The notes beneath the pieces were generated by a model that saw only the letters and a program-made list of their open reading frames with translations, did not search any database and was not told where the DNA came from. From Myxococcales bacterium (GTDB taxonomy: Bacteria > Myxococcota_A > Polyangia > Polyangiales > Ga0077539), in NCBI GenBank assembly GCA_016792845.1, contig JAEUKH010000038.1:62001-126000 (forward strand): DNA of 64,000 nt, given 5' to 3'. Position numbers and translations under genes: made by a program. This document shows, piece by piece, positions 50,638 through 60,794 of the stretch; the first letter of the stretch is position 1, and every line of letters begins with the position of its first letter.

Positions 50638-52151
50638 GGCTCAAGCACCGGCGCGCCGTTGATCGCGGGGCTCGGGCTCGCCGCAGGGGCCGTCGGTGCG
50701 GGCGCGTTGACGGGCGTCACGCGGCGCGAGGCGACCCCGCGCGGCGGGATGCGCGGCGTGGTCGGTCGTGGCGGCTCAGGCGAGACCCTCGGGGCCGCGG
50801 CGAGCGGCGCGACGGCGTGCGGCGAGGGCGCGACGGCGCGCGGCAGCGGCGAGGGCGCGGGTGACGGGATGTGAAGCGGCGGCATCGGGAGCCCCCCTTG
50901 GCTCGGCGCGGGCTGCACCAACGCGGGGCTGCGCATGGCGTCGCGGCGGCGCCCGAGCGCGACCAGGCTCACCACGAGCAAGAGCGCGAGCGAGGCTGTA
51001 AACCAGCCGCGCCAGCCGACGTCGCCGCGGCGCTTGGGCGGAGCCACCAAGGGCGCGTCGGTGGCGGGCCCGGCGTCGAGGGGGGGCCTGATGGGGGTGT
51101 CAACCAGCACGAGGGTCTCGGGCACGGCTGCGGAGCTCACGCGGGCCGCGGGGGCCGGGGTCAAGGGCGGCGCCTCGGGCGGGAGCTGAAGGGTGCTCGG
51201 CCCGAGCTCGGGCGCGTCGTAGGGTGTCGGCCCTGGGGGCACGCTCTCGCCCTGGGGAAGGTCGGCCCAGCGCTGCCCCTGAGCGCTCTGTAACCGCGCG
51301 AGACGTCTGGCGAATTCAGCCATTGAAGCGATGCGCTTCGAGCGCTCGGGTTCGAGCGCGGCGTCGATGACGGCGCAGAGCGCGGGGTCGAGCGAGGGGG
51401 CGACGCTGAGGAGCGACGGGGGCTTGGCGGCGATGACCTTGGCGAGCACCTCGTGGTAGCGCGCGCCGTCGAAGGGGCGTTGCCCAGAGAGCACCTCGAA
51501 GCAGACGACGCCCATCGACCAGACGTCGACCCGCGCGTCGAGGTCGGGCTCGCCGCGGGCCTGCTCTGGGGCCATGTATTGCGGGGTGCCGATGGGCGCA
51601 CCCGAGCGGGTGACGGGGGCCGAATCGGCGAGGTTGGCGATGCCAAAATCGATGACCTTGAGGCGGGTCTCGCCGTCGAGCATCTTGGCGATGAACAGGT
51701 TGCCGGGCTTGATGTCGCGGTGCACGACGCCCGCGCGGTGTGCGGCTTCGAGGGCCATCATCGCGGGCACCAGGAGGCTTAGCGCCTCGTCGGGGGCGAG
51801 GGTCTTGTCGCGGGCGAGGCGCCGCGCGAGGTCTTCGCCGTCGAGAAATTCGAGGGCGAGGTAGATGGCGCCGTCGATGGGGTCGACGCCCATGTCGAGC
51901 ACTTCGGCGATGTGGGGGTGAGCGCCCTGTACGCCCGCGCGGGCCTCGCGACGAAATCGCTCGACGGCCTGGGGGTCGTTGGCGAGACCCGTGAGGAGGG
52001 TCTTGAGCGCGACGCGGCGCCCTGTCCAGGTGTGTCGCGCTTCGAACACGGCGCCCATGCCGCCTCGCCCCAATTCACGAATGATTTCATAGCGTTCGGC
52101 GACAAAGCGCCGCGCCGCATCCGAAGTCTGTCGTGGCCCCACCTCACCCAT
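50634..52151 (-). CDS. Ser/Thr protein kinase (membrane-anchored)
   Basis: The 505-residue protein has a complete Hanks-type kinase domain at about residues 20-285: glycine loop LGRGGMGAVFEA, catalytic lysine in VALKTL, HRDIKPGNLF, DFGIAN, GTPQYMAPEQ and DVWSMGVV. A Pro-rich linker and one transmembrane helix near residue 395 (WFTASLALLLVVSLVALG) follow, then a Pro/Ala-rich extracytoplasmic tail. It heads a three-gene unit with the PEGA protein and the FHA sigma-54 activator, which fits a kinase-to-transcription pathway. The start is the first ATG of the conserved region. Confidence 0.95.
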   Translation of the reverse strand: MGEVGPRQTSDAARRFVAERYEIIRELGRGGMGAVFEARHTWTGRRVALKTLLTGLANDPQAVERFRREARAGVQGAHPHIAEVLDMGVDPIDGAIYLALEFLDGEDLARRLARDKTLAPDEALSLLVPAMMALEAAHRAGVVHRDIKPGNLFIAKMLDGETRLKVIDFGIANLADSAPVTRSGAPIGTPQYMAPEQARGEPDLDARVDVWSMGVVCFEVLSGQRPFDGARYHEVLAKVIAAKPPSLLSVAPSLDPALCAVIDAALEPERSKRIASMAEFARRLARLQSAQGQRWADLPQGESVPPGPTPYDAPELGPSTLQLPPEAPPLTPAPAARVSSAAVPETLVLVDTPIRPPLDAGPATDAPLVAPPKRRGDVGWRGWFTASLALLLVVSLVALGRRRDAMRSPALVQPAPSQGGLPMPPLHIPSPAPSPLPRAVAPSPHAVAPLAAAPRVSPEPPRPTTPRIPPRGVASRRVTPVNAPAPTAPAASPSPAINGAPVLEP

Positions 52152-52217
52152 GATCGCGTCGCGGTTGCGACAACCTGACGCATATCACAGATTCACCGAC
52201 GACACGCCCTTTGCACT

Positions 52218-53063
52218 TCACCGCGGCGGAAAGACTACCCGAAGGGTCACCGGGCCTGCGCCGAGGCCCCCTGAGAGGGTGCCGTTGAGGGTGGCGACGG
52301 TGTTTCCGGCGGGGGCGAGGGCGATGGTGCCGCCGGTCCAGTTGATGGTGCCCGAGCTGCTCTCGTCGAGGCCCATGACGCTGCACGGCTGGGTCAACAC
52401 CGTGTTGTTCGAGAAGGTGTAGGCGCCGTTCTGGTAGATGAACCCGATGCCGCAGTTGAGGGTGTGCGAGCCCGTCGGCACGTTGGCGTTGGTCATCACA
52501 AACTGATGGCCGTTGGCGGGCCCGCCGATCGGCGTGACGCCCAGGCCGGCCATGCCCGTGCCCATCTGCGCGGTTTGACCCTGGCGCTCCCAGAAGATCG
52601 ACGCGTCGGCGAGGGTGAACTCGCTCGGGGCGGGCACCGCGGGCATGGCGGTGCCGCCGTCGACGCCGCCGTTGGCCGCGACGCAGCTCTCAAGGCTGCC
52701 CATCATCGACTGGCAGCCTGCGAAGACGCCCATCCCGATCATCTCGCAGGTCGACGTCGTCGAGGCCGCCGCGCAGGCGAGATACGCATCCATCATGCTG
52801 CGGCACGCCGCCGGAACCGACGCCGTCAGCGCCCCCAGGTCGCCCTCACAGCTCGCCGACGTCGCGCACATCTGCTGGCGGGCCCGCGCACAGATCGCGC
52901 TGATGCTCGCGGCGCTCCCACCGCCGCCGCCCGTATCGGCCCGCCCGCCCGTGTCAGCGGCCACCCCGGCGTCACCCGCGGGCGTGCTGGTGCTGTCGCC
53001 GCAGCCCGCCAGACCCATCATCACCGCACCGAACACCCCAAGTACCCGCTTCGCCGTCTTCAT
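52218..53063 (-). CDS. Lipoprotein with Cys-rich helical domain
   Basis: The 281-residue product carries a lipoprotein signal (MKTAKRVLGVFGAVMMGLAGC) and an Asp/Gly-rich spacer. Residues about 50-150 form a helical domain with regular cysteines (CARARQQMCATSASC, ACRSMMDAYLACAAAS, CEMIGMGVFAGCQSM, LESCVA), a pattern common in predicted myxobacterial surface proteins. The C-terminal 130 residues are beta-rich and look like a carbohydrate-binding or jelly-roll-like domain (GSHTLNCGIGFIYQNGAYTF). No catalytic motif is visible. Surface display is inferred from the lipobox. Confidence 0.7.
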   Translation of the reverse strand: MKTAKRVLGVFGAVMMGLAGCGDSTSTPAGDAGVAADTGGRADTGGGGGSAASISAICARARQQMCATSASCEGDLGALTASVPAACRSMMDAYLACAAASTTSTCEMIGMGVFAGCQSMMGSLESCVAANGGVDGGTAMPAVPAPSEFTLADASIFWERQGQTAQMGTGMAGLGVTPIGGPANGHQFVMTNANVPTGSHTLNCGIGFIYQNGAYTFSNNTVLTQPCSVMGLDESSSGTINWTGGTIALAPAGNTVATLNGTLSGGLGAGPVTLRVVFPPR

Positions 53064-53289
53064 TGCAGTCCTCCTGCGCGTTGCTCCGCGCTTGGAGGGT
53101 CACTTTTGCAGCCCTCGTGCCGCCGACCTTTGGGAGCGTCAGGGCGGGGCCGCACGCCCGCACCGAGGGCTCATTTGGGGGGCCGCGAGCGCCCGCGCGA
53201 AGCCCTCGGCGTGGCGCCGACGCGTCGCTGCGTGGCGCGGCTGTTACGGTCGCCTCGCGCGACCTTACGGGTCTCGGGCGGGGCTCGAC

Positions 53290-55410
53290 TCAGCACACCA
53301 CGCCGAGGTCGTCGCGGGCGCCCGCGAGGCTCGGGTGATGCTTCAGCATCTCTTTGAACTTCGACGCGGGGAGCTTCGCCGCGAGGGCCCGCCGCACGGC
53401 CCGGGCGGTCACCCCTGCGGCGGCGTCGTCGAGCAGGGCCACGAGCCCGAGGGCCTCGCCCGCCCGCGCCCGCCAGATGCCTTCGAGGGCCCCGCCGTAC
53501 ACCTCGACCTCGCCGGCCGCGAGGAGCCACAGCGCCGACGGCGCCGCGCCCTCAGACAAGAGCAACGCGCCCTCTTCGATCTCGACGGGCTCGAACCACG
53601 AGAACACCTTCGCGCGCTCGGCGGCCTCGATGCGCCGCAAGAGCCGTGCGCCGCGCCCCAGGGAGGCGAACGCGCGCTCCCACGCGGTCTCGTCGAGGCT
53701 CTGCCTGACCGAGCCGTGTGACCTGGCCATGGCCCGCACCAGCGAGGGCGCGAACGAGACGGCCTTCACCTCGGTGCGCGCCACGGTCTCGGCCACGGGG
53801 ATGCCGCCGTGAAGCGCGCCGAGCTCGCCCGCCACGTCGCCCGGCCCGAGCAGCGCGATGGGCACGTCGTCACCCGGCACGGCGGTCACCGCGGTGCCCT
53901 CGGTCAGCACCAGGAGCGCGCTCTCGACGGCCCGCTCGCCCGGCTCGGGCGCCGCCACCATCACCTCGCCCGCGCGAAACGTGAGCATCGAAGCCTCGCG
54001 GGCGTACCGCCGCCGGGCCTCGGGGTCGATCTCTTGAAAGAGCGGCAGCACCAGCAGGCGCGCCGAGAGCTGCTCGGCCGCGAGGGCCCGCGCCGGTTGC
54101 CAGACGAGCGCGCTCCGCGGAGGCTGCGAGGGCGGGCGCACCGAGGCCCGGGCCGTCACCGCGGGGGCAGCCCCGACCGCGTCTTCGTCACCCCTCGGCG
54201 CGACGCTCTTCGGCAGCGGAATGCTCGCCCGCGGTGTGCGTGGCGCTGGGGGCGGCACCCCGCGCCCTCCCGGCAGCGGCACCCGCACCCCCTCAGGCTT
54301 CGGCACCGCAGGCGGACGCAACGCCGCCGCGACGCCCGCATCGTCGAAGCGCGCAGCCGGAAGCGTCTCGGGCCCCGTCGCGGTCTCGGGCGCGGCCTCG
54401 GGCGCGGTCTCGGGCGCGGTCTCGGGCGCGGTCTCGGGCGCGGTCTTGTCGGCCTCTTTGGTCGTCGTCAGCGTCGCGACCAGCGCGGGCGCTGCGGAGA
54501 CAGCCTCGACCGGCGCGGGCTGAGCCTCATGCGTCGAGGCGCTCAGCGCCTCAGGAGCGGCCGTCTCAGACCGCCCCGCCTCGACACCCCGTTGAGACCG
54601 CGGGAGCGCCTCGACGACCCCTTCTCGCGCATCGTCAGCGGGCTCCGCGAGCGCCTTGGCGGCCGCGAGGGACTCTGGGTCGAGCTCGACCGAGGGGCGC
54701 ACGATGATCGAAGGCTCATCGACCGACGGCGCGCTCGGCGGCGCGCTCGGCGGCGGAGGCGGAGGCGGGAGCACCACGGCCGCGAGCCCGGGCAAGGTGT
54801 GGTGCTCTTTGAACCGCATGGGGGCCCGCGCGCCCACGAGGGTCTCGTCGGGCGAGGTGCCCGCGTCGACCGCCTCGACCTCGCGCGCCGCCGACACCGC
54901 AGCGGCCGCCCCTGTCGGCAGCAGCTCTGCCGGGAGCGCAGGCGGCGGCGGCACCGACTCGATGTCAGAGAGCGACACACGCTCGGGCTCAGGTTCGGGC
55001 GCCGCGAGGGGAGGCGCCGCGGGGGGAGGCGCCGCGGGGGGAGGCGCCGCGGGGGGAGGCGCCGCGGGGGGAGGCGCCGCGGGAGGGGCTTCGGGCGGCA
55101 CCGACGCGACCTCTGAGAGCGAGATGCGTTCGGGTTCGGGTTCGGGCTGGGGCTGGGGCACGGGTGGGGCGACTGGCGCCGCGGGCGTTGCCGCGGGGGC
55201 GACGCTCGGCAGGGCCAGGGCGGCCGCACGCTTGGCGACCTCCAGGGCGCGGTCGTCGAGCCCTGCGTCCATCAGGTATTCGGCGGCACGTAGAAACCAT
55301 GTGCGGGCGCTCTCGGCGTCGCCCTTGGCTTCAAGGTTCTCTGCCGTGGCGAGGGCCCACTCGGCCTCTTCCGCCGCTGCGCTGGCCTCTTCAGACACCC
55401 CTTCGCTCAT
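53290..55410 (-). CDS. Protein with two cyclic-nucleotide-binding-like domains
   Basis: The 706-residue protein starts with a short helical TPR-like region (AEWALATAENLEAKGDAESA). About 400 residues of Pro/Ala/Glu low complexity follow, including tandem PPAAP and ETAP arrays. Two CRP-like cyclic-nucleotide-binding folds end it at about residues 460-575 and 590-700 (MLTFRAGEVMVAAPEPGERA, LLGPGDVAGELGALHGGIP; VEIEEGALLLSEGAAPSALW). The phosphate-binding cassettes are incomplete, so nucleotide binding is uncertain. No DNA-binding domain is present. It is 48 bases downstream of the DUF4388 gene and may be co-transcribed with it. Confidence 0.75.
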   Translation of the reverse strand: MSEGVSEEASAAAEEAEWALATAENLEAKGDAESARTWFLRAAEYLMDAGLDDRALEVAKRAAALALPSVAPAATPAAPVAPPVPQPQPEPEPERISLSEVASVPPEAPPAAPPPAAPPPAAPPPAAPPPAAPPLAAPEPEPERVSLSDIESVPPPPALPAELLPTGAAAAVSAAREVEAVDAGTSPDETLVGARAPMRFKEHHTLPGLAAVVLPPPPPPPSAPPSAPSVDEPSIIVRPSVELDPESLAAAKALAEPADDAREGVVEALPRSQRGVEAGRSETAAPEALSASTHEAQPAPVEAVSAAPALVATLTTTKEADKTAPETAPETAPETAPEAAPETATGPETLPAARFDDAGVAAALRPPAVPKPEGVRVPLPGGRGVPPPAPRTPRASIPLPKSVAPRGDEDAVGAAPAVTARASVRPPSQPPRSALVWQPARALAAEQLSARLLVLPLFQEIDPEARRRYAREASMLTFRAGEVMVAAPEPGERAVESALLVLTEGTAVTAVPGDDVPIALLGPGDVAGELGALHGGIPVAETVARTEVKAVSFAPSLVRAMARSHGSVRQSLDETAWERAFASLGRGARLLRRIEAAERAKVFSWFEPVEIEEGALLLSEGAAPSALWLLAAGEVEVYGGALEGIWRARAGEALGLVALLDDAAAGVTARAVRRALAAKLPASKFKEMLKHHPSLAGARDDLGVVC
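54381..54446. repeat. 12-base tandem repeat, about 5.5 units (ETAP)
   Basis: The plus-strand unit CGGTCTCGGGCG repeats with period 12 (one unit CGGCCTCGGGCG). It encodes an E-T-A-P series in the minus-strand cyclic-nucleotide-domain protein. Confidence 0.9.
55006..55080. repeat. 15-base tandem repeat, 5 units (PPAAP)
   Basis: Four identical copies of GGGGGGAGGCGCCGC follow one diverged copy. They encode a P-P-A-A-P array in the minus-strand protein. Identity between copies suggests recent expansion. Confidence 0.95.
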
Positions 55411-55458
55411 CGCGACCTTGGGGATTACCCCATCGACACCCGGCTCTACAACAAACTC

Positions 55459-57525
55459 TCAGCCCCCAAGACCCGGAGCCCGCACCGCGCTGACCAGACG
55501 CTCCCACCCTTCGTGATCTGACATCAGCATTTCGGCCTCTTCGAGCCGTTGGTAGGCCGGCTTCAACGTGTCGGCGATGCCGTACCGTTGCCGCAACGCG
55601 TCGAGCTCGGCACGGCGCGCCTCAAGGCAGGCCCGCGCCGCGGCCCGGGTCGCCCACGGAGACACCCCGAGGAGGCTCAACAGATCGCGCCGCGCGGCGG
55701 CTTCGACGAAGGTCTTGACCCGGCTCCGTTCGGCCCCCGGGGGGATGTGGGCGGCGTCAAAATCCTGGCTGGGATTCTCGGCCCGCACAAGTTGCAGCCA
55801 GACCAGGGCGGCCAACGCCGGGAGGACCGCCTCGCCCTTCGAGCGAACCAGCGAGACCACCGCGGTCTCGTGCGCCGACAGCACCGCGGCGCGCTCGGCG
55901 GCGTACAACGGGATGGCCCCCAACCGGCTCGGTTCGGCGCGAAAGGTGACCACGGTGTCGTCGCCGCCGAGGGCCGACCAGGCCAGGGCGGGCTCGATGC
56001 GGGCCCGCGCGCCGAGCACCATCAAGGCTTCGAGCGAGCGGGTCGCGAGCGGGGCCGAGCGGGCTGAGCCGAGCGGCTCGACCGACCACTCGACATCGTC
56101 GAGGCGGAGCAAATCGAAGAACACCTCTTGCGAGAGCCGCCCGAGCACCAGCGGGAGCCCGTCAGGAGACACATACCCGTGCGCCGCCAAGAGCGCCGCC
56201 CCGCGCGGCCCCGCGTCGAGCGGGACCTCTGCAAACTTCACCGCCTCGTGCGGGATGTACCCGAAGCTCGCCATGAGCTGCCCGAGGCTCGCCCCGGGGT
56301 GCTGCCCCACCAACGACAGCACATGCCCCGAGTCGAGGAACACCTGCCAGTGCTGCCCCTGGGCCCGCAGCGACAGCGCCCCCGTGCACCGCGCGTGGGC
56401 CGCGGCCCCGAGCACCCGCGCCGCGCCGAAGCGCAGCACCCGCCCCGAGAGCTGGAGGTCGCCGTCGAGGCTCAAAGGCAAGAGGCCCGAGGGGGGCTCA
56501 CCGGCGAGGGTCGTTCGGGGTGTGCGGCGCTGCCCGGGCATTCGCTCGACCCCGGTGAGGGTGCTCTGAAGCCCCGGCGACGAGCGCGGCGTTGAGCCGA
56601 GGGCGCGGCCCCGGGTCGACTCAAGGTCGCTCTCTAACGGCGCCTCCAAGGGCTCAAGCAGCTCTGGCGGCACGAGCTGGTCGAGGTCGCCGTCGTCGCC
56701 CCCCGGGTGCTCGAGCTCGATGAAGCTGTGCGGCGCGACGCCCGCCTCGTCGAGGGCCCCGCGGAGCACCTCGCGCACCCCCGGCTGGATCGCCGCGCGC
56801 CACCCAGAACCCGTGGAATCTTGGGTATTTCGCTCGATCCATGTTCTGAGCGCGGGGGCCGCGATCTCGGTCGACGGGGGCATCACGGCGCTCACCGCAC
56901 CGGGCGACACCGCGACCTGCGACTGCCCCCCGGGCGGCGTCATCCCGCGCTCTGTGGGCGACGTCGCGCCGCGCCGCAGGACCCCCAAGGTCAGCGGCGA
57001 CGCGGCCCCCACCGGGGCTGTAGCGGGCGTCTGAGCGGGCGCGCCGTCGGCCCGGGGGCGGGCCAGGAAGGGCTGAGACTCACCCGGGCGGGCCCCGAGC
57101 ACAGGGCGCGGAGGCGTCGCAAAATCAGTCTTCGCCGCGGGTTGATGCCCCGCGCTGCGGGTCGGCGCCTCACCGGGCGGGCGCAGGAGCGCTTCGAGCC
57201 GCGCGAGGAGCTGCTGCGGCGCCACCGGGCGGCGAAGGTACGCGTTGGCCCCCACCAAGGCCATCGCGGGCGGGAGCTCGTCGGCCTGGGAGCGCTGCGA
57301 CTCGGCCCCCACACAGAGCACCGGGCCGCCGAGCCCGGGGTCGAAGCGTCGCATGCGGGCCACCGCGGCGAGGGTGCCGGGCACGTCGGCGTCGACCACC
57401 ACGGCGGCCACGTCTTCGAGGCCGGGCGCCGTGTCGAGGAGGTGACCCGGTGAGTGGACGAGGTCGAAGCCCCGGGCGCGCAGGGCCTCGACGAGGGCCG
57501 CATCGCTCGGGTGCAGCGCCACCAT
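55459..57525 (-). CDS. Degenerate receiver and DUF4388 (PATAN) protein
   Basis: The product is 688 residues from the ATG at 57525 (MVALHPSDAALVEALRARGF). Residues 1-120 resemble a response-regulator receiver: VVVDADVPG keeps an aspartate at the phospho-acceptor position, but the N-terminal acidic pair is missing and the conserved lysine is arginine (AYLRRPVAP). A long linker leads to a DUF4388-type domain near residue 370 (GALSLRAQGQHWQVFLDSGH, GQLMASFGYIPHEAVKF), and the C-terminus looks J-domain-like (LLSLLGVSPWATRAAARACL). Such proteins often act in gliding-motility or gene-regulation networks of Myxococcota; the partner here is unknown. Confidence 0.75.
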   Translation of the reverse strand: MVALHPSDAALVEALRARGFDLVHSPGHLLDTAPGLEDVAAVVVDADVPGTLAAVARMRRFDPGLGGPVLCVGAESQRSQADELPPAMALVGANAYLRRPVAPQQLLARLEALLRPPGEAPTRSAGHQPAAKTDFATPPRPVLGARPGESQPFLARPRADGAPAQTPATAPVGAASPLTLGVLRRGATSPTERGMTPPGGQSQVAVSPGAVSAVMPPSTEIAAPALRTWIERNTQDSTGSGWRAAIQPGVREVLRGALDEAGVAPHSFIELEHPGGDDGDLDQLVPPELLEPLEAPLESDLESTRGRALGSTPRSSPGLQSTLTGVERMPGQRRTPRTTLAGEPPSGLLPLSLDGDLQLSGRVLRFGAARVLGAAAHARCTGALSLRAQGQHWQVFLDSGHVLSLVGQHPGASLGQLMASFGYIPHEAVKFAEVPLDAGPRGAALLAAHGYVSPDGLPLVLGRLSQEVFFDLLRLDDVEWSVEPLGSARSAPLATRSLEALMVLGARARIEPALAWSALGGDDTVVTFRAEPSRLGAIPLYAAERAAVLSAHETAVVSLVRSKGEAVLPALAALVWLQLVRAENPSQDFDAAHIPPGAERSRVKTFVEAAARRDLLSLLGVSPWATRAAARACLEARRAELDALRQRYGIADTLKPAYQRLEEAEMLMSDHEGWERLVSAVRAPGLGG

Positions 57526-57674
57526 CACACGACGCCCCCCGCGCCGTGACGAACGTTGAGTTGCCGAATCACCTCCCGCAGTCACGCGCCGAGAGGGTAT
57601 CGTCGCGGTGTCACCGGTCGCAATACACGCCGTGCACACTCAAGCTTTTTCACCCTCCATCGACGGACTGTGCA

Positions 57675-58681
<1,007 letters not shown>

Positions 58682-58688
<7 letters not shown>

Positions 58689-59353
58689 AGCGCCGCGACG
58701 TCGAGGCCTGCGTCGGTGTCGGCGATCACCGCGACCCGCGCGGGCCGCGCGTCGCCGAGGGCTTCTCTGAGGCGCTCGACCGCGGTCTCGAAGGCCGGGC
58801 CCTGGGCGCGCAGCACCCCGACGGCGCGGCGCGTTCGGTCGGGCGCGAGGGCGGCTTCGAGGGCCGTCTGGCGGGGGCCGTCGTGGCCTTCGAAGCGGGC
58901 GAGCGGTGGGCCGAGTCGTGCGCGAAGGGCGCGCAGCGGTTCGCCCCCGGGGAGCCGCGCGTCGGGGCAGAGTTCGAGCAAGGGGTCGAGCGCGAAGGTG
59001 CGGGCCGTGAGCCCGGGGTGAGGCACCGTGAGGGCGTCGTCTGCGAGGGCGAGCCCGTCGGCCCAAAGGAGGTCGAGGTCGACGGTGCGAGGGCCCCAAC
59101 GGAGGCGCCGTTCGCGGCCGAGCGCGGCTTCGATTTGATTGCATTGACTCAAGACCGCGTGGGCTTCGAGCGCGGTGTCGAGGAGCGCCGCGGTGTTGAG
59201 GTACGCGGGCTGCGCGGGGCCGAGGGGTTCGGTCTCGTAGATCTGGCTCTGCCCGAGCACAGGGCCGACCCGGGTTGCGAGGAGGGCCACCGCGGCGTCG
59301 AGGAGGGCGCGACGGCTGCCGAGGTTTGAGCCGAGGCCGATGACCCAACGCAC
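58682..59353 (-). CDS. folK: 6-hydroxymethyl-7,8-dihydropterin pyrophosphokinase
   Basis: The product is 223 residues from the GTG at 59353 (VRWVIGLGSNLGSRRALLDA), chosen because the next ATG upstream lies inside the neighbouring gene. FolK hallmarks are the opening GLGSNLG, SQIYETEPLGPAQPAYLNTA, RERRLRWGPRTVDLDLLW (pterin and ATP site) and VPHPGLTARTFALDPLLEL. It makes the activated pterin for folate synthesis. The family core ends near residue 155; about 65 further residues (from LARFEGHDG) are an extension I do not recognise. No other folate gene is nearby. Confidence 0.93.
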
Positions 59354-59360
59354 GCGGGGT

Positions 59361-60581
59361 TTAGATCCGCCCGACGGCGCAGGTGAAGGCTGGCGAGCTG
59401 GTCGAGAAGGCGCGGCGGTAGACCGAGATCGCGCCCGCGCTGGGGCAGGTGATGCGCAGGAGGGGGCAGCGGCCGCAGGCGTCGTCTTCGTTGTACCCGG
59501 TGACGTTCTGGCTCGGGATGCGCTGCTCAAAGGTGCACGCGGTGGAGCCCGCGCAGACCCTGATCATGGGGTCGCCCGAGCATGTGCCGACCCGCGCGAC
59601 ACACGAGCCCGCGTCGGCGGTGCCCGTGCAGCCGAGCACCACCGCGGTGCCGGGGCTACAGGTGTACGAGGTGGCGAGGCTCCACCCGCAGGTGGCGTTG
59701 AGGCCCTCGGAGGTCGCGCCTGAGGCGCAGGGGGTGGTGGGGTTGGTGCCTCCGGAGCCGGCGTCCATCGTGCTTGAGCAGGCGCTGGCCGAGCGCGTCC
59801 ACCCGATGCCGAAGGGGCAGGCGAGGGGGTCGGTGGCGCCCGAGCTGTTGCCCGGCATGCACTGCCCGACGCTCGAACACCACCCGCAGCGCGTGTCGGC
59901 CACGCAGGTCGAGCACCCTGAGAGCGACGCACAGTTGACCGCGCACGGGCCGCAATCTTGCGAACAGCTCATACAGGTCTCGGTGCCGTTGCACGAACCA
60001 TCACCGCAGCGCGCCGCGCATTGACCGCAGTCTTGCGAACAGCTCATGCAAGTCTCAGTGCCGTTGCATGAACCGTCACCGCAGCGCGCCGCGCATTGAC
60101 CGCAATCTTGCGCGCAGCTCATGCAAGTCTCAGTGCCGTTGCATGAACCGTCACCGCAGCGCGCCGCGCATTGACCGCAATCTTGCGCGCAGCTCATGCA
60201 GGTCTCTGCGCCGTTGCATGAACCGTCACCGCAGCGCGCCGCGCATTGACCGCAATCTTGCGCGCAGCTCATGCAGGTCTCTGCGCCGTTGCAGGAACCG
60301 TCACCGCAGCGGGTTGCGACGCCGGTGTCGACGGGCTGAAAGGTGTCGACGGGCTGAAAGGTGTCGACGGGCTGAAAGGTGTCGACCGCGACGCCGAGGT
60401 CGCTGGCGGGCTGAACGTCATCGCCAGGGCCGAGGTCGATCGGGCTCACCGCGTCGGTCTCGACCGAGGTGTCTTCGCGATTGCCCCCGCCCCCGCCGCC
60501 CCCCGTGCCGCCGCGGGCGCTGCACGCGGCCAGACTCGCCCAACAGAGCACGACACCCCAGCGATACCTTCTTGACACCAT
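59361..60581 (-). CDS. Lipoprotein with five 25-residue Cys-rich repeats
   Basis: The product is 406 residues from the ATG at 60581 (MVSRRYRWGVVLCWASLAAC), with lipobox LAAC. A Gly stretch and acidic linker include three V-D-T-F-Q-P copies. Five repeats of about 25 residues then follow, each of form CGDGSCNGxETCxSCxQDCGxC with six cysteines, as in predicted metal-binding or disulfide-rich myxobacterial surface proteins. A further Cys-rich domain (CASLSGCSTCVADTRCGWC) and a lectin-like or SUEL-like end (CSPGTAVVLGCTGTADAGSC, IRVCAGSTACTFEQRIPSQN) follow. Such a lectin-like end would fit carbohydrate binding. It starts opposite the HAD gene. Confidence 0.8.
   Translation of the reverse strand: MVSRRYRWGVVLCWASLAACSARGGTGGGGGGGNREDTSVETDAVSPIDLGPGDDVQPASDLGVAVDTFQPVDTFQPVDTFQPVDTGVATRCGDGSCNGAETCMSCAQDCGQCAARCGDGSCNGAETCMSCAQDCGQCAARCGDGSCNGTETCMSCAQDCGQCAARCGDGSCNGTETCMSCSQDCGQCAARCGDGSCNGTETCMSCSQDCGPCAVNCASLSGCSTCVADTRCGWCSSVGQCMPGNSSGATDPLACPFGIGWTRSASACSSTMDAGSGGTNPTTPCASGATSEGLNATCGWSLATSYTCSPGTAVVLGCTGTADAGSCVARVGTCSGDPMIRVCAGSTACTFEQRIPSQNVTGYNEDDACGRCPLLRITCPSAGAISVYRRAFSTSSPAFTCAVGRI
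59935..60312. repeat. 75-base tandem repeat, 5 units
   Basis: A 75-base unit repeats five times with high identity (for example TCACCGCAGCGCGCCGCGCA recurs at 60001 and 60076). It encodes the 25-residue Cys-rich repeats of the minus-strand lipoprotein. It is a coding array, not a CRISPR: repeats are contiguous with no unique spacers. Confidence 0.95.
60324..60387. repeat. 18-base tandem repeat, 3.5 units (VDTFQP)
   Basis: GGTGTCGACGGGCTGAAA occurs three times in a row plus a partial copy and encodes the V-D-T-F-Q-P linker of the minus-strand lipoprotein. The perfect identity suggests recent duplication. Confidence 0.95.
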
Positions 60582-60794
60582 CGGCGACCGCAACCCTTCG
60601 GCGGGTCAGCCGCGGCCACTGGGCTGTGTACCGAAGCGACCCGCAACCCGCTTGCTAAGCATGGCCTACAACACCGTGCAATGTTTTGACATCGCCCGCG
60701 GAGCGATTGACGGAGCGCAAAGTCTGAGCGAAAACCTGTGCGTCTTCTGGGGCGTGACACGCAACATCGTTGCAGAAAGCGAAGTCAGGGTCGC

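Noticed and set aside
59935..60312. Possible CRISPR array
   Set aside because: Repeats are contiguous 75-base coding units without unique spacers and encode Cys-rich repeats in frame.
60686..60691. TTGACA -35 element for the HAD gene
   Set aside because: No acceptable -10 hexamer at 16-18 bases downstream.
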